A DNA stretch of 64,000 bases from Megamerina dolium (lineage: Eukaryota > Arthropoda > Insecta > Diptera > Megamerinidae). Position numbers and translations under genes: made by a program. The stretch is from contig OY978527.1 in the NCBI GenBank assembly GCA_963854835.1, positions 25,542,057-25,606,056 of the forward strand, given 5' to 3'. This document shows, in pieces, positions 29,899 through 42,302 of the stretch (the stretch's first letter is position 1; each line of letters starts with the position of its first letter). Below the pieces are notes generated by a model. That model saw nothing but the letters and a program-made list of their open reading frames with translations, made no database searches and was not told where the DNA came from.

Positions 29899-31830
29899 AT
29901 ACCCTGCATAATGCAATATGCATGGTATATTCATTTCGGTCAGATGTTTGTGTCCACTTGAAGGAATCTCCGGAGATATAGACATGGATATATATTCGTG
30001 ATCAGCGTCGATTAAATTTTCGATTTAACGATGTCCGTCCGTCCGTCCGTCCGTCCGTCTGTCTGTCACCTGGCTGGTTCGCACGATAACTTGAGTAAAT
30101 ATTGAGCTATTTCGATGAAATTTGGCATAAGTAATCTATGATCCAAGGGTACGGAGGGAATTGATATTGGGCATGATCGGTCAATAACCACGCCCACACC
30201 AAGCATTCAAAGCGACTAACCTCGAAATTTTCAGAATCTTTAACTTGCTATAACTTACATAATATACCACTTGGGACAACAATATTTGGCACATAGAGTT
30301 ATATTATACTACTATATAACCTCGCCAAAAGTGGGTGAGCCACGCCTACTTTTTAGCGTAGCTCTCATACAAAGTGTCTGTACTTCTTTTAAATTGAAAC
30401 AGCTGTAACTTCTACAATCTTCTGTCCAGAATAACCATAATTGACACTTAGATTAACATGGCAGTGAGAAATAATATGGCAGAAAATCAGTGTGCCACGC
30501 CCACTCCTTTTTGGGTCTCCCATACAAAGTTGCGGAAATTAAAAAATATGTTACCGGTTATAACTTACAAACCATTGAGCGTAGGACAACGAGATTTTAG
30601 GTATGGAATAGTATTGTACGAGCAACTAGGCTCACAGAAAATGGGCGCACCATGCCCACTGTTTATCGTAGCCCCCATACAAATTTTAAATTGAAACAGC
30701 TGTAACTTCGGCAATCTTCTCTCTAGAATAACCATAATTGACACTTAAATTAATATCATAGTCGGCAAAAATCTGGCAGAAATTCAGTGTGCCTCGCCCA
30801 TTGCTTCATGAGTCTCCCATACAAAGTCAAGGGAATTAAACTAAAACTTTTAAGCTCCATAACTTACAAACCATTTAGCGTAGGACAACGAGATTTAAGG
30901 TATGGATTAGTATTGTACGAGCAACTAGGCTCACAGAAAACGGGCGCACCACGCCTACTGTTTATCGTAGCCCCCATACAAATTTTAAATTGAAACAGCT
31001 GTAACTTCGGCAATCTTCTGTCTAGAATAACCATAATTGACACTTAAATTAATATCGTAGTCGGCAAAAATCTGGCAGAAAATCAGTGTGCCACGCCTAT
31101 AGCTTCATTAGTCTCCCATACAAAGTCAAGGGAATTAAACTAAAAATTTAAAGCTCCATAACTTACAAACCATTTAGCGTAGGACAACGAGATTTTAGGT
31201 ATGGAATAGTATTGTACGAGCAACTAGGCTCACAGAAAACGGGCGCACCACGCCTACTGTTTATCGTAGCCCCCATACAAATTTTAAATTGAAACAGCTG
31301 TAACTTCGGCAATCTTCTGTCTAGAATAACCATAATTGACACTTAGATTAATATCATAGTCGGAAATAATCTGGCAGAAAATCAGTGTGCCACGCCCACT
31401 CCTTCATAGGTCTCCCATACAAAGTCGAGGGAATTAAACAAAAATTTTAAGCTCCATAACTTACAAACCATTTAGCGTAGGACAACCAAATTTAAGGTGT
31501 GGATTGATATTGAAAAATTAATTAGATATACAAGGAAGAGATACGTCACGCCCACTTTTTATATAGCTTCCGTACAAAGTCTCGGATTTATCTTAAACAT
31601 TAAAACACCCACAACTTACTAATTAATACGCCTAGGTCAACCCATTGCAACCTATGTAGTTTAGTATTATAGGCAGAAATTGATCCTCCAAAACTGGTGA
31701 GGTACGAATGCTTCTTAATGTAGGTCCTATACAAAGTAGTGGAAGAAAAGGATGGATATACGAGCAAACTTTTTATATATACCTCTACATATGCAGGGTA
31801 TAATTTGGTCGGCCCCAGCCGACTGTAAGG
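29899..31830. mobile_element. mini-me/DINE-like repeat with GTCY tract, copy A
   Basis: It begins ATACCCTGCATAATGC, with a short palindrome to TGCATGGTAT, and ends with the inverse TATGCAGGGTAT at about 31,790-31,801. In between are a (GTCC)n/(GTCT)n tract at 30,030-30,067 and a conserved stretch TTTCGATGAAATTTGGCATA. Dispersed dipteran repeats with a TA-rich end and a GTCY microsatellite, described as mini-me-type, have this layout; the name is an analogy. Most of the length is the 299-bp tandem array. It is non-coding and may be Pol II or rolling-circle mobilised; unknown. Confidence 0.6.
30368..31480. repeat. 299-bp tandem repeat array, copy A (3-4 related units)
   Basis: A unit with AAATTGAAACAGCTGTAACTT, GAATAACCATAATTGACACTT, CTGGCAGAAAATCAGTGTG, a CCACGCC motif and ACTTACAAACCATTTAGCGTA repeats. 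Its CATACAAA...AAATTGAAACAGCTG mark occurs near 30,368 (diverged), 30,676, 30,974 and 31,274. The small ORFs at 30,458 and 30,787 follow the period and are artefacts. Copy B has one more unit. Confidence 0.9.
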
Positions 31831-31937
31831 AGATTTTTTTGTTTCTTTTTACGTATTCTTTTTTAATAAATTGAGAAGTAACGACTAACATGTTTGTTCC
31901 TGGTAGTTTGACTTCCTTCAAGAATTTTACGTATATA

Positions 31938-32193
31938 TTAGGTGTAGTAAAAAGAAATCCACTACGTTTCCAATAGATGAATTTAATAATATATATCTCG
32001 CACCACTCTCTGGAAGGCCAATTGTCGAAAATATCGATAAAAATAATGGAAATCGTTGAGTCTGACCGTCATGTAAGCACTGTTTCTATTGCCCTGGAGC
32101 TAAACATTGCACAAAAAACCGTTTGGAACCATTTAAATAAATAAAACCTTCAACTTAATGCAAAAATAATGTATTTCTTTTTACTACACCTAA
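31938..32193 (+). mobile_element. 256-bp internally deleted mariner (MITE), copy A
   Basis: The TIRs TTAGGTGTAGTAAAAAGAAA and its inverse (ending 32,193) enclose 256 bp, with TA on both sides. The interior still reads, in one frame, MEIVESDRHVSTVSIALELN then IAQKTVWNHLNK, the helix-turn-helix of a mariner transposase, followed directly by the right end. So this is a deletion derivative that kept the DNA-binding part but no catalytic domain. It is identical in position and sequence to 37,746-38,001 in copy B. Confidence 0.85.
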
Positions 32194-32199
32194 TATACG

Positions 32200-33187
32200 C
32201 ATATTTACGTATAATGCGTAGATATATAATGATCCGTTAATTTCTTTTTAAACGTAAATTTCTTCGAAGTGAATCTTGTGGTATAAATTTAAAAACGTGT
32301 TCAAAACAAAGTGAAAATTTAATTGATTGTGAGAATTCTTCATCGCAAAGTCAACACATTGTTGAAGAATGGGAAGAACTATACGATATTTGGTTTGATA
32401 GATAGAGGCATCAATGTTAAAGTCGTCACCGGAAGTACAGTACGAGCCTCAACAAGCTGTTGTAAACGCTATTTTATATGACAATTTTTGTCTATCATAT
32501 TTGTATTAATTTGTATATAAAATGAGCTGCTCGATTCAAAAGACTTTTTCAACAAAAGAGGGGGAATTCTTGTGCGTTGTTGCATGTGCAATACAAAATA
32601 AAGAAAAAGTAAATAAAACAAGAACAACAACTTCAACATGGGAAAAGAAGAAGAAGTTGAAAAGGAAACAAGAAACACACTAGCTTGATACTATAAGAAT
32701 GAATGAATTCATCAAGTATGGGATTGATAATTTTCAATTCCCACTCTTTACTGAATGGGAAAGTGTGATAATTTAAAGCTTTTGAGAATGATGATTGGTT
32801 CGCCTGTCATTCTTTAACGAATTCGAAGCAAAAGAGTGCAGCCTCGTTGATGCAGTTTTTAAATGAATTAAGGGTGAGTGAATTCCGTAATGATTCAATT
32901 CCTTTACAGCTCTGCTACGGATACATATACACATATACATGTATATCACAACTTCGAGCAATATTGGTATGTGTATGGATAAATATGTATTTCACAATTT
33001 CGGGAAATATGTCGCGAGGCAAAATATGCATACATATGTGCATCTTTCATATTTTGGCTCGCAACACTATATACCCAAGAAATTAAGCATCACCCCTTGC
33101 CATAATAAATAATAATATAATAAATAATAATAAATAATAATATAATAATGAAGAAAAATATTGAGCAATACGAGGATTGCAATTTGA
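32200..33187. other. AT-rich remainder of the duplicated unit, copy A
   Basis: No gene is recognised. It contains the empty target site of Tc1-A (ACATGTATATCAC near 32,937-32,949; the filled version is at 38,752-40,402) and, near 33,088, the 10-bp block ATCACCCCTT that is inverted in copy B. Confidence 0.7.
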
Positions 33188-33396
33188 GAAGAACTCTAAT
33201 TTGAATATAAATTTTAAACGAAAAGGATAAAAGCATATTTTAAAACTACATTTATAAATTTTCTTTGAAAATGAAAAAGTATGTTTGGAAAGAAGCATTG
33301 ATGATATGCTTGGGGAGTGCGTATTGTCAAATTAGAAGAAGATAGAATCTTACGTACAGCACCTTTTCTTATTCCATCATGTAAGATTACAACATA

Positions 33397-33548
<152 letters not shown>

Positions 33549-33701
33549 AGAAAAGATATATATAAATCAAATTAAATTAGCTTATTTCCTAAATAACAAA
33601 ATATGCCATAATTTATTATCGACACCCATTACACACGGTATGAAATATTGCTTTAAATTATTCCACTCATTTACTAAAAGATGAAAACAAAAAATTAAAG
33701 C

Positions 33702-34555
33702 TTGAAAATAAAGGTATTTTTGACGTTGAATGCAGATAAATTAACATATGAAACTGATGAACATGAATTAGCTCTAGAAACTGAAAGGATTTTAAAGAAA
33801 AATAAAAAAGCAAATAAGAAACGAAAAGCTGAAGTATCGTCTGTACACGTAATATCCGATATACGCCCTGTAAAAGATTTCCCCGTGGCAAAAAATTCCT
33901 CTTCGAAAAAAGCAACCAAAAACACGAAGCTCGACCTCCACCCATCATGGTATCAAATATCACTAACTATCAAAGACTAAGTACTGCCATAAAAAATTTG
34001 GTAAAAAATCCAATTTACTATAAAACTCTTAAATAATGATATTTACAAAATAAATGAGTTACACTCAGTGATGACTGGTTTTCGTACGAAAATAAGCAAA
34101 TGCGACCAATTTAAGTAATGATAAAAAACCTGCACCACCGTCGTTGATCTAAATGCACAAGGCTTCAATATTTTAAATGCTGTTAACAAGCTAAAAAGGA
34201 AGAGTAAAGAACCGTTAAATGTGTTTATCGTTACTTTCAAAACAAGTGAAGATATTAAAAAAATATAAAACATTAACCATGTTATCAACTCAAAACTGTG
34301 ATAAAAGCAGAAATGATCAACGAATTCCCAATAATAATAATAATAATAAGGTCATTGTAACCCCAAATAATGTTACTCAAGCGAATATTCTGAAGGCAAA
34401 GAAATCTTCTTTTACAGAAATTCCAACAGACCACAAAAAGAATGCTACACCAACTGCTATACCAAATAAAACCACAAACAACGATCAAATTCTAGCCCAA
34501 ATATTTATCAAATTGAAGAAGATTTCAACAAAAATATCCAAAAATGGTTAAAAGA
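33702..34555 (+). pseudogene. LINE ORF1 relic, duplication copy B
   Basis: It is the counterpart of 23,655-24,505 with the same 92-codon basic frame, the same PRE_C2HC-like block LNAQGFNILNAVNKLKR and the same stops. Differences are minor: AATAATAATAATAAT instead of AATAAAAATAATAAT near 34,332, and one extra codon (TCT) near 34,406. It is not followed by a Jockey insertion, and runs at 34,930 straight into the SINE head. Confidence 0.6.
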
Positions 34556-34935
34556 TCTTGAAAAACAAATATACAGAAGGAAAAAAATTGTTAAATCAAA
34601 CAAAAACGTATTTGATCTTACCAAAACCGTCAACGAAAGTACTGTATAGAGTAAAATTCTAAAATCAAACATGTGCATATTTTTTATGGGATTTTGTGTA
34701 CGTGTGACTTTTTATTATTTTTTTTTTATATTTACTTTTTTTTCGTTTTAGAAATATTAATTATATAAAATTTAATTAAACACAACATAAATTTCTTACA
34801 TTAAAAAATTTATTGAAGTAATTATTAATATATATTAGCGATATCCGAACGGTAGAAACATTGTGACATCACTTCATGATAAACTTCTACTTGTCGAGGA
34901 ATTGTCAATTGCCTGCGAGGTGGATAATAATTATT

Positions 34936-35043
34936 TGAAATAAAAGTTCTTTAGAAATATTAAACTTGTGCTACCGCAGCCGGGGATCGATCTCACAACC
35001 TACAGCTTAGAAGTCGAGCGCAGTAGCAACTGAACTACGGATC
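34936..35043 (-). repeat. tRNA-like SINE head, duplication copy B
   Basis: Counterpart of 29,428-29,535 at an offset of 5,508 bp. It sits immediately right of the uninterrupted TAATTATT that is duplicated around the Jockey in copy A. Confidence 0.6.
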
Positions 35044-35050
35044 AGAGCTG

Positions 35051-35406
35051 TAAAAGTGTGAACTCATTTTCACTTTTAATTCTTTTATTTAAATTTTGAA
35101 AAGCTGCAATCTTTTTTTTTACCATTTTCGTTTTCAATTCATGAATTGAAAATCCTAAAGAATTCACACAGAATTGAAATTTTGATGAATGCAGCAGCAG
35201 ATGGCTGCAGCCTAAAAAGAATAGGAGTGGCGATATCCATTCAGTAGCAAGTTGACAGACTTTCTTCTTTTTCCCGTTTTGTTGTTTACAAAATATCTGT
35301 ATGGTTGTTGGATCTTTCATTTCTGGGTTGCCATTGGCTTATATTAAATATAAAGAAAGTATTAAATACAAAAAATTATAAAAGTATTATTTCGTATTAC
35401 AATTTT
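35051..35406. other. AT-rich DNA of the duplicated unit, copy B
   Basis: Counterpart of 29,546-29,898. No gene is recognised; the ORFs on both strands (35,042 and 35,305) have no family features. Confidence 0.6.
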
Positions 35407-37638
35407 TATACCCTGCATAATGCAATATGCATGGTATATTCATTTCGGTCAGATGTTTGTGTCCACTTGAAGGAATCTCCGGAGATATAGACATGGATAT
35501 ATATTCGTGATCAGCGTCGATTAAATTTTCGATTTAACGATGTCCGTCCGTCCGTCCGTCCGTCCGTCTGTCTGTCACCTGGCTGGTTCGCACGATAACT
35601 TGAGTAAATATTGAGCTATTTCGATGAAATTTGGCATAAGTAATCTATGATCCAAGGGTACGGAGGGAATTGATATTGGGCATGATCGGTCAATAACCAC
35701 GCCCACACCAAGCATTCAAAGCGACTAACCTCGAAATTTTCAGAATCTTTAACTTGCTATAACTTACATAATATACCACTTGGGACAACAATATTTGGCA
35801 CATAGAGTTATATTATACTACTATATAACCTCGCCAAAAGTGGGTGAGCCACGCCTACTTTTTAGCGTAGCTCTCATACAAAGTGTCTGTACTTCTTTTA
35901 AATTGAAACAGCTGTAACTTCTACAATCTTCTGTCCAGAATAACCATAATTGACACTTAGATTAACATGGCAGTGAGAAATAATATGGCAGAAAATCAGT
36001 GTGCCACGCCCACTCCTTTTTGGGTCTCCCATACAAAGTTGCGGAAATTAAAAAATATGTTACCGGTTATAACTTACAAACCATTGAGCGTAGGACAACG
36101 AGATTTTAGGTATGGAATAGTATTGTACGAGCAACTAGGCTCACAGAAAATGGGCGCACCATGCCCACTGTTTATCGTAGCCCCCATACAAATTTTAAAT
36201 TGAAACAGCTGTAACTTCGGCAATCTTCTCTCTAGAATAACCATAATTGACACTTAAATTAATATCATAGTCGGCAAAAATCTGGCAGAAATTCAGTGTG
36301 CCTCGCCCATTGCTTCATGAGTCTCCCATACAAAGTCAAGGGAATTAAACTAAAACTTTTAAGCTCCATAACTTACAAACCATTTAGCGTAGGACAACGA
36401 GATTTAAGGTATGGATTAGTATTGTACGAGCAACTAGGCTCACAGAAAACGGGCGCACCACGCCTACTGTTTATCGTAGCCCCCATACAAATTTTAAATT
36501 GAAACAGCTGTAACTTCGGCAATCTTCTGTCTAGAATAACCATAATTGACACTTAAATTAATATCGTAGTCGGCAAAAATCTGGCAGAAAATCAGTGTGC
36601 CACGCCTATAGCTTCATGAGTCTCCCATACAAAGTCAAGGGAATTAAACTAAAAATTTAAAGCTCCATAACTTACAAACCATTTAGCGTAGGACAACGAG
36701 ATTTAAGGTATGGATTAGTATTGTACGAGCAACTAGGCTCACAGAAAACGGGCGCACCACGCCTACTGTTTATCGTAGCCCCCATACAAATTTTAAATTG
36801 AAACAGCTGTAACTTCGGCAATCTTCTGTCTAGAATAACCATAATTGACACTTAAATTAATATCGTAGTCGGCAAAAATCTGGCAGAAAATCAGTGTGCC
36901 ACGCCTATAGCTTCATTAGTCTCCCATACAAAGTCAAGGGAATTAAACTAAAAATTTAAAGCTCCATAACTTACAAACCATTTAGCGTAGGACAACGAGA
37001 TTTTAGGTATGGAATAGTATTGTACGAGCAACTAGGCTCACAGAAAACGGGCGCACCACGCCTACTGTTTATCGTAGCCCCCATACAAATTTTAAATTGA
37101 AACAGCTGTAACTTCGGCAATCTTCTGTCTAGAATAACCATAATTGACACTTAGATTAATATCATAGTCGGAAATAATCTGGCAGAAAATCAGTGTGCCA
37201 CGCCCACTCCTTCATAGGTCTCCCATACAAAGTCGAGGGAATTAAACAAAAATTTTAAGCTCCATAACTTACAAACCATTTAGCGTAGGACAACCAAATT
37301 TAAGGTGTGGATTGATATTGAAAAATTAATTAGATATACAAGGAAGAGATACGTCACGCCCACTTTTTATATAGCTTCCGTACAAAGTCTCGGATTTATC
37401 TTAAACATTAAAACACCCACAACTTACTAATTAATACGCCTAGGTCAACCCATTGCAACCTATGTAGTTTAGTATTATAGGCAGAAATTGATCCTCCAAA
37501 ACTGGTGAGGTACGAATGCTTCTTAATGTAGGTCCTATACAAAGTAGTGGAAGAAAAGGATGGATATACGAGCAAACTTTTTATATATACCTCTACATAT
37601 GCAGGGTATAATTTGGTCGGCCCCAGCCGACTGTAAGG
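35407..37638. mobile_element. mini-me/DINE-like repeat with GTCY tract, copy B
   Basis: Counterpart of 29,899-31,830, with the ATACCCTGCATA end, a (GTCY)n tract near 35,538 and the TATGCAGGGTAT end near 37,598. It is 300 bp longer because of one more tandem unit. Confidence 0.6.
35876..37288. repeat. 299-bp tandem repeat array, copy B (one extra unit)
   Basis: The CAGCTGTAACTT marks lie near 35,906, 36,207, 36,506, 36,805 and 37,105. Two neighbouring units (about 36,306-36,900) are almost identical to each other, so the extra unit probably arose by unequal exchange or slippage after the segmental duplication. Confidence 0.9.
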
Positions 37639-37745
37639 AGATTTTTTTGTTTCTTTTTACGTATTCTTTTTTAATAAATTGAGAAGTAACGACTAACATG
37701 TTTGTTCCTGGTAGTTTGACTTCCTTCAAGAATTTTACGTATATA

Positions 37746-38001
37746 TTAGGTGTAGTAAAAAGAAATCCACTACGTTTCCAATAGATGAATTTAATAATAT
37801 ATATCTCGCACCACTCTCTGGAAGGCCAATTGTCGAAAATATCGATAAAAATAATGGAAATCGTTGAGTCTGACCGTCATGTAAGCACTGTTTCTATTGC
37901 CCTGGAGCTAAACATTGCACAAAAAACCGTTTGGAACCATTTAAATAAATAAAACCTTCAACTTAATGCAAAAATAATGTATTTCTTTTTACTACACCTA
38001 A
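37746..38001 (+). mobile_element. 256-bp internally deleted mariner (MITE), copy B
   Basis: Same as 31,938-32,193, at an offset of 5,808 bp, with TIR TTAGGTGTAGTAAAAAGAAA and TA flanks. It was present before the duplication. Confidence 0.85.
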
Positions 38002-38007
38002 TATACG

Positions 38008-38751
38008 CATATTTACGTATAATGCGTAGATATATAATGATCCGTTAATTTCTTTTTAAACGTAAATTTCTTCGAAGTGAATCTTGTGGTATAAATTTAA
38101 AAACGTGTTCAAAACAAAGTGAAAATTTAATTGATTGTGAGAATTCTTCATCGCAAAGTCAACACATTGTTGAAGAATGGGAAGAACTATACGATATTTG
38201 GTTTGATAGATAGAGGCATCAATGTTAAAGTCGTCACCGGAAGTACAGTACGAGCCTCAACAAGCTGTTGTAAACGCTATTTTATATGACATTTTTTGTC
38301 TATCATATTTGTATTAATTTGTATATAAAATGAGCTGCTCGATTCAACAGACTTTTTCAACAAAAGAGGGGGAATTCTTGTGCGTTGTTGCATGTGCAAT
38401 ACAAAATAAAGAAAAAGTAAATAAAACAAGAACAACAACTTCAACATGGGAAAAGAAGAAGAAGTTGAAAAGGAAACAAGAAACACACTAGCTTGATACT
38501 ATAAGAATGAATGAATTCATCAAGTATGGGATTGATAATTTTCAATTCCCACTCTTTACTGAATGGGAAAGTGTGATAATTTAAAGCTTTTGAGAATGAT
38601 GATTGGTTCGCCTGTCATTCTTTAACGAATTCGAAGCAAAAGAGTGCAGCCTCGTTGATGCAGTTTTTAAATGAATTAAGGGTGAGTGAATTCCGTAATG
38701 ATTCAATTCCTTTACAGCTCTGCTACGGATACATATACACATATACATGTA
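38008..38751. other. AT-rich remainder of the duplicated unit, copy B
   Basis: No gene is recognised. It corresponds to 32,200-32,937 and runs up to the Tc1-A insertion. Confidence 0.6.
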
Positions 38752-40402
38752 CAGTGGCTCCCAGCTTATTTCGTACAGTGACAGTTTAAAAATTGCTGCA
38801 GTCGTAATTCCTAATATAGCAAAAATTTGAACAAAATATAAATGCCATTTTTGAAAGGAAGGTTTGTTTTTTATTTTCCAAAATTTACTTTTTCAAAATT
38901 TTAGTGTTTGACACTATAAAAAAATAAAATAAGAAAAAAATAGGAAAATTCATGTCACAGCTTATTTCGTACAGTCTCTTTAAGTTCAAACTAAAAACAA
39001 AGTAAGTTGATTTTAATATTTAGTATGACATCCCTTAGCGTTAATGACAGCCTGGAGTCTACTTGGCATTGAATCCACCAATTTTTGAGTGATGTCTGGT
39101 GTGATTTTTTTCCATTCCTCCATCAGTACCTTCTTTAGGTCTTGCTTATTAGAAATCTTGTGTGTTCTTATTTTATTGTCCAAAATAGACTAAAGATTTT
39201 CAATCACATTCATGTCAGGTGACTGTGGTGGTGGAGACATCAAGTGTGAGCAGTTCAAATAAGCCAAGATTGCACAATCCCAGATTTATGTTTTGGGTCA
39301 TTATCTTGGTAATACCGAAATTCTTCCCACAAACCCAGTTTGTCTGCACTTTGAAGTAAATTGTTTTTCAGAATCTCGAGGTACTTCATTTTGTCCATTG
39401 TTCCCTCAATAAAAACCAATTCACCTACTCCGGCTGCTGACATACAGGCCCAAACCATCACGCTACCGCCACCATGCTTCACTGTGGGCTTAAGGTTCTC
39501 CTTGTTTAGCTCGGTATTCGCTTTACGCCAAACATATGACATTCCGTCCGAGCCAAAAATATTAAACTTAGACTCATCCGCGAAAATAACGGTATTCCAG
39601 AACGCAGGAGTATTAATAATATGCTCTTTGGCGAAGTCAAGTCGGCGTTGTATATTCATTTTCGAAATGAATGGTTTCTTTCGGGCTACTCGACCGTTCA
39701 AGTCATGATTGCGCAGCACACGTCGGACAATTTCAGCACTGGATGATTTTCCTATTTCACGCTGAACCTCTGCAGCCAACTTCGGAGCGGATAACTTTGG
39801 ATTTTTCTTAATTTTTCGTACAATATAACGCTCGTCTGATACGTTGAAAATCTTATTAGGTGCTTCTCTGCCCTTGTTCTCCAACCGATTTTCGCGAACG
39901 AAGCGTTGAATGATGTATTGGACAGTTGAGGCACTTAAATTTGTCATTTCAGCAATTTTTCGCACACTCTGACCTTTCCTAAAATGGTTAATTACCAGTT
40001 TACGCTGTTCCATCGTTGTACGATGACCCATAAAGCTAAATGTTTAATTTACAGCACTTTAACTATTTAAAATAATGATAATAAAAATTGTTATAATAGT
40101 TAAAAAGGTCCAAAAACTCATACAATTCAAAAAAACTTTGTAACTGCGCGGCAGAATGAAACTTACTTACATTGAAGTTTGTGTACGAAATAAGATGTGA
40201 GCTGAAAATCAGCTGATCAATAGTTTTTCTCTCTTGCATAACAAAAAGAAAAATTTTTGGGGTTCCCCGTTTTCTTATTAGGTTTACTAAACACATACAC
40301 AGACATCTACATTCAAAACTTATCGATAAGTTTTTTAGTTTCGATGTTACAGCCATGTATATAAAAATATATACACTGTACGAAATAAGCTGTGAGCCAC
40401 TG
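38752..40402 (-). mobile_element. Tc1-like transposon (family Tc1-A), copy 2, complete
   Basis: 1,651 bp between TA duplications (38,750-38,751 and 40,403-40,404). Outer TIRs are CAGTGGCTCCCAGCTTATTT and its near-inverse. An inner repeat of the motif (CAGCTTATTTCGTACAGT at 38,957-38,974, and GTACGAAATAAGATGTGAGC inside the right end) gives IR/DR-type ends. Copy A has the empty site ACATGTATATCAC, so the insertion is younger than the duplication. One broken transposase gene lies on the minus strand. Confidence 0.95.
39013..40031 (-). pseudogene. Tc1-A transposase (DD34E), broken near the C-terminus
   Basis: Open from the ATG at 40,031 for 258 codons: N-terminal helix-turn-helix (MEQRKLVINHFRKGQSVRKI), second lobe, then FADESKFNIFGSDG (first Asp), HGGGSVMVWACMSAAG, and YYQDNDPKHKSG (second Asp). 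After VQSWLI a TGA appears. The expected SPDMNVIEN with the catalytic Glu lies just downstream in another frame, which indicates a 1-bp change. A further TAG stands where Trp is usual after VIENL. The last part ends SMPSRLQAVINAKG then CHTKY at 39,013. Copy 3 shares both lesions, so neither encodes active transposase. Confidence 0.9.
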
Positions 40403-40404
40403 TA

Positions 40405-40639
40405 TATCACAACTTCGAGCAATGTTGGTATGTGTATGGATAAATATGTATTTCACAATTTCGGGAAATATGTCGCGAGGCAAAATATGCATACATATGT
40501 GCATCTTTCATATTTTGGCTCGCAACACTATATACCCAAGAAATTAAGCAAGGGGTGATAATGCCATAATAAATAATAATATAATAATGAAGAAAAATAT
40601 TGAGCAATACGAGGATTGCAATTTGAGAAAAGAAATATT
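40405..40639. other. End of duplicated unit, copy B
   Basis: It continues copy B after the Tc1-A insertion. It contains the 10-bp AAGGGGTGAT block (inverted relative to 33,088) and an (AATAATAT) stretch. No gene. Confidence 0.7.
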
Positions 40640-42167
40640 CTAACTACCACTGTAGCAATTAAGACAAAAATTTAACCACTCTCTTTTACTGCTCTATATT
40701 GTCCACCAATACACAATATACCTTCACATGAATACAAGAAACTCATCAACATTCACAAATTTAAGTTCGTTATGGGTGCAGGCTTCAACGTGAAAAGTGT
40801 TTATTGGGCTCACTACTGACCACAGCGAAAGGCCACGAGTTGTACAAATCAACCTGGGAAACGGGATGTGACTTCATTTCAACGGCCAAATCCACATATT
40901 GACCAAAAAATATCAATAAAACTCCGGACCTGATCGACTGTTTTATTGTTAAAAAACTGTCAATAAATTTTTTTCAAATAACCGAAGGTCCAGACCTCAA
41001 TGCCGATCATTCACCTATATATTTAACCATCAGTGAAACAATAATAGAGAAAGAAAGTAATCCAACACTTCACAAAAAAATACCGACTGGAAATCCAAAA
41101 ATCCTGCAAAATATTCAACAAAACGACTTCTCAATAACTACCGAAGATCAATTAGAAAAAGAAGCTCACAAATTTCTACACGAAATCCAGTAAGCCGCAT
41201 GGAAAAGCACTCCCATTTTCAAAAGAAAAGCAGCTGGAGCCAACTATCTAAAAGAAATTAAGTAGCTTATTATAAATAAAAGAAAATTACGCCGAAAATG
41301 CCAACAAACGCGATCTCCTAGCGACAAAACTAAACTAAACAAAGCATCACAGGAATTAAATCAAGAAATAAATAATATTAAAAACGAATCTTTAAATCAA
41401 TACATTTCAAAATTGAGACCTGATAAAAAAGGTGACTACTTTCTTTGGAAGTGCACTAAATATATGAAAAGACCAAACCGTCATATTCCTCTAATAAAAA
41501 AAGACAATAATACATGGGCAAAAAGCGACAAGGACAAGGCAATAGCTTTTGCAAAACACTTGTCAAAAACTTTACAACCCAGCGAAAATCAATGCGACAA
41601 TTTGTTCACCACTACTATGAAATAAAGAACCCCTATTCTAGACATTGCTATAGAAGAACTGAAAAAAAGAAATAAAACAACTTAAAGACAAAAAAGTGCC
41701 GGGATTCGACTTAATTACAGCCGAGGTGCTAAAAAAGTTACCTCACAGAAGTTTGGCTAAATTATTAAAATTATTTAACTATTCAATTCATCTTTACTAC
41801 GTTCCAAAGATAATGATCCCAAACCGGGAAAATATGCACATCTTGTTTCCTCATACCGACAAATTTCTCTGCTGCCTCAAATTGGTAAACTGTTTGAAAA
41901 ACTCATCCCCAATAGATTGACACCAATTATCGAGTCTAAAACCTGATGCCTTCTCACCAATTTCGCTTTCGCTGCAAGCACTCAACTACTGAGCGGGTGC
42001 ACAGAATCACAGCTGAAATCAAAAACTCTTTTGAGCAGAATAACATATGTTCATCAGTATTCTTGGACTTCGCGCGAGCTTTCGATTAGGTTTGAAATGA
42101 CGGTTTATATAACAAATTAAAGACCAGTCTTACAAATGATTATTGTGAACTCCTAAAGTCATATCTA
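40640..42167 (+). pseudogene. Jockey family 3 ORF2, endonuclease to RT, heavily decayed
   Basis: A third, older Jockey-clade LINE. Endonuclease parts read ALYCPPIHNIPSHEYKK, KFVMGAGFNVKSVYW (GDFNAK region, Asp changed to Ala) and PDLNADHSPIYL. The linker has KGDYFLWKCTKYMKRPNRHIP and WAKSDKDKAIAFAKHLS. RT parts read KVPGFDLITAEVLKKLP, SSYRQISLLPQIGKLFEKLIP, HQFRFRCKHSTTERVHRI and SVFLDFARAFD. Many frameshifts and stops disable it. It is cut at 42,167 by a small LINE insertion and again at 42,391 by an RTE, and continues after each. Confidence 0.8.
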
Positions 42168-42302
42168 GGTTAGGTTAGGTTATGCGGCCGTCCCCCAAAG
42201 GGAGGCGCACTTAGGCTAAATAATTGACCCATTGTGTCACCATGCATCATGCATCGGGCGGGGCATCTACAGAGGAAGTGGTGAACACTTTCCTGTAGAT
42301 AT
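42168..42302 (-). mobile_element. 135-bp 5'-truncated LINE tail with 12-bp TSD
   Basis: On the minus strand it reads HHFLCRCPARCMMHG then LSAP...GGRPHNLT and ends in AACCTAACCTAACCTA, the same C-terminal finger fragment and tail as 5,930-6,656. The 12-bp direct repeat AAGTCATATCTA (42,156-42,167 and 42,303-42,314) flanks it, which shows a retrotransposed, extremely 5'-truncated insert rather than a chance fragment. Confidence 0.85.

Larger units (their letters stand above)
21326..33190. repeat. Tandem segmental duplication, copy A
   Basis: Copy A of a roughly 5.5-kb unit, inflated to 11.9 kb by two later insertions: a Tc1-like element at 21,541-23,197 and a Jockey at 24,888-29,419. It begins inside the P-like element (GAACTCTAATTTG at 21,326) and ends at ...GCAATTTGAGAA at 33,190, where copy B begins with the same GAACTCTAATTTG. 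Three bases, GAA, are shared by both breakpoints, so the junction shows only microhomology. The non-inserted parts are almost identical to copy B; for example the 92-codon ORF at 23,655 is unchanged. Confidence 0.92.

Noticed and set aside
30458..30993. Two ~70-aa ORFs sharing GQRD(F/L)RYG (also 35,967 and 36,296)
   Set aside because: They repeat with the 299-bp period and change frame context freely; no start conservation or known domain. They are by-products of the array.
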